From assembly GCF_002251085.2 (NCBI RefSeq), contig NZ_NOJZ02000005.1, forward strand, positions 62,001 to 126,000: a stretch of DNA of 64,000 bases. Reading direction: 5' to 3'. Each line of letters starts with the position of its first letter. Positions within the stretch are counted from its first letter, which is position 1. A program made the position numbers and the translations under genes. Below are positions 63,031 through 64,000 of this stretch, piece after piece. The stretch is from Romboutsia maritimum (lineage in GTDB: Bacteria; Bacillota; Clostridia; Peptostreptococcales; Peptostreptococcaceae). A model generated the notes under the pieces. The model made no database searches. It saw only the letters and a program-made list of their open reading frames with translations, and had not been told where the DNA came from.

Positions 63031-63084
63031 TAACCTAGCGAAGGGATGAAATATAAGTTTATATTCATCCCAAGCGGTAGGTTA
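63031..63084. terminator. bidirectional hairpin with the TAACCTA/TAGGTTA repeat arms
   Basis: GGGATGAA pairs with TTCATCCC, with outer TAACCTA / TAGGTTA arms. Its right end CCCAAGCGGTAGGTTA is 15/16 identical to the one at 14561-14576. It separates convergent helicase and asparaginase genes. Confidence 0.65.
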
Positions 63085-63095
63085 GGATATAAAAT

Positions 63096-64000
63096 TTAAT
63101 AATAGATTCCTTTTTCAAAGAAATCTTTAATTACATCTAAATCATTAGTTTTTCCTAAAGCAAGCATAAGTTTAATTCTTGCCTTTTGACCAGGAAGGTC
63201 ATCTCCAAATATACATCCTATATTTCTTAAATCTCTTCCAGAACCTAAATATCCGTAGCTATCAAAAACTCTACCAGAATGGCATCTAGAAACAACAACA
63301 ACAGGTATATTTTTTTCTCTGGCATATTTAACACCGTTAAACATGTTAGGAGGTATATTACCTCTACCCATTGCTTCTATAACTATACCTCGATATCCAT
63401 TATCAGCAGCAAATTTAATAAAAGTTTCGTCCATCCCAATTCCTGATTTAAATAAAGCAACTTTAGGTTCAACTATATCAGTATCGATAATTGTTCTTTT
63501 TGCTAGATTTTTAAATAAAACAAGCTCATTACAATCTATTATACCTAAAGGACCTCCAGATACAGATTGGAATGTATTTAAAGCAAGTGTATTTGTTTTA
63601 GTAGACTCAGAAGCGAGCATAACTTCGTTATTTAATACTATTAAAACACCTTTGTTAATAGCTTTTTTAGATATAGCTGTACAAACAGCTGAAGATAAAT
63701 TACTAGGACCATCATATCCAAGTTCAGAACTACTTCTCATAGCTCCAGTAACTATAACTGGTTTAGGGTTGTCAATAGTTAAATCTAAGAAGTAAGCAGT
63801 TTCTTCTAAACTATCAGTGCCGTGAGTAACAACTACGCCACAAATATCTTGTCTATTAAGTAAGTTATTTATATAATGTTTTAATTCCATCATTCTTTCA
63901 GGAGTAATGTGTGGGCCAGGTATTTCATCAAAGTTAAAAATTTCAACATCAGCAACTTTATCTATGTTAGTAACCATAGACATTATTTGTTCTCCTGATA
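63096..64000 (-). CDS. L-asparaginase, partial (5' end outside window)
   Basis: Hydrolyses asparagine to aspartate and ammonia. The visible 301 residues cover all but the very N-terminus: SGEQIM, VVVTHGTDSLEETAYFLD (second catalytic Thr and Asp), PVIVTGAMRSSSELGYDGP (with the catalytic Lys replaced or displaced), GGPLG and the C-terminal domain VALFKSGIGMDETF. The first motif (GGTIA with the nucleophilic Thr) must lie beyond base 64000. The frame stays open to the edge, so the ATG at 63983 is not the start even though GGAG precedes it. Cellular location cannot be judged without the N-terminus. Confidence 0.85.
   Translation of the reverse strand, partial: SGEQIMSMVTNIDKVADVEIFNFDEIPGPHITPERMMELKHYINNLLNRQDICGVVVTHGTDSLEETAYFLDLTIDNPKPVIVTGAMRSSSELGYDGPSNLSSAVCTAISKKAINKGVLIVLNNEVMLASESTKTNTLALNTFQSVSGGPLGIIDCNELVLFKNLAKRTIIDTDIVEPKVALFKSGIGMDETFIKFAADNGYRGIVIEAMGRGNIPPNMFNGVKYAREKNIPVVVVSRCHSGRVFDSYGYLGSGRDLRNIGCIFGDDLPGQKARIKLMLALGKTNDLDVIKDFFEKGIYY

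Noticed and set aside
63096-63983. Complete asparaginase gene starting at 63983
   Set aside because: The frame continues to the window edge with family sequence (SGEQIM), and the essential N-terminal GGTIA motif would otherwise be missing.
1-64000. CRISPR arrays, prophage or integrase-bounded islands
   Set aside because: No regularly spaced direct repeats, phage structural genes, integrases or transposases are seen; composition is uniform.

Overview
The window is very AT-rich, densely coded DNA with AGGAGG-type ribosome binding sites, a T-box, low-GC Gram-positive housekeeping genes and a complete acetyl-CoA (Wood-Ljungdahl) locus. It looks like a chromosomal segment of an anaerobic clostridium of the Peptostreptococcaceae (Clostridioides / Terrisporobacter / Intestinibacter type). 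The gene order acsA-cooC-fhs-fchA-folD-metV-metF-lpdA-acsF-acsD-acsC-acsE-acsB-gcvH is the one I associate with that family. The genus cannot be fixed from the sequence alone. I see no phage, insertion sequence or CRISPR array.

Layout. 1-25 kb is housekeeping: the 3' part of thrS; a convergent FtsH-type protease with no membrane anchor; the infC-rpmI-rplT operon behind an L20-type leader, with infC starting at ATT; the Ktr potassium channel genes and a SPOUT RNA methylase; pheS-pheT-zapA behind a Phe T-box; a U32 protein; pepD; mutS2, a DUF523/TudS-like gene and argS; then two unrecognised genes, a B12-dependent radical SAM protein and a TPR protein. At 25.4-26.3 kb lies ptb.

26.7-42.8 kb is the Wood-Ljungdahl locus, reading one way. 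It encodes CO dehydrogenase, the methyl branch (Fhs, FchA, FolD, MetV, MetF), the methyltransferase and corrinoid protein, acetyl-CoA synthase, the nickel ATPases CooC and AcsF, and two glycine-cleavage-type parts (LpdA, GcvH). Twelve of its 14 genes share a G-rich GGGG(G) ribosome binding site. A cobalamin riboswitch with a terminator follows, ahead of a ferredoxin-ASKHA activator of the corrinoid protein. Next come two radical SAM genes that resemble the LipS1/LipS2 type of lipoyl synthase, which could lipoylate GcvH. A small operon (CooT, DUF3842, a His-rich protein) looks like nickel handling for CODH/ACS.

48.4-58.2 kb holds a histidinol phosphatase, tRNA-Ser(GCT), a SAM methyltransferase behind a terminator-bearing leader, an OmpR-type two-component system and a complete nikABCDE nickel importer whose promoter carries a palindrome and three 21-bp-phased repeats. 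Nickel uptake, nickel delivery, corrinoid reactivation and perhaps lipoylation therefore sit within about 15 kb of the nickel- and corrinoid-dependent enzymes they would serve. The window ends with a ClC transporter, a YprB-like exonuclease, a UvrD/PcrA-like helicase with an apparent ATT start, and the 3' part of an asparaginase gene that runs off the edge.

The most novel items are a ~94-bp two-copy element able to fold into three hairpins plus a U-tract (43.2 and 49.6 kb), the CooT-DUF3842-His-rich operon, the LipS-like pair beside gcvH, the operon-wide G5 ribosome binding sites, and the methyltransferase / two-component / Nik arrangement. All functions are read from sequence motifs and context; no searches were run.
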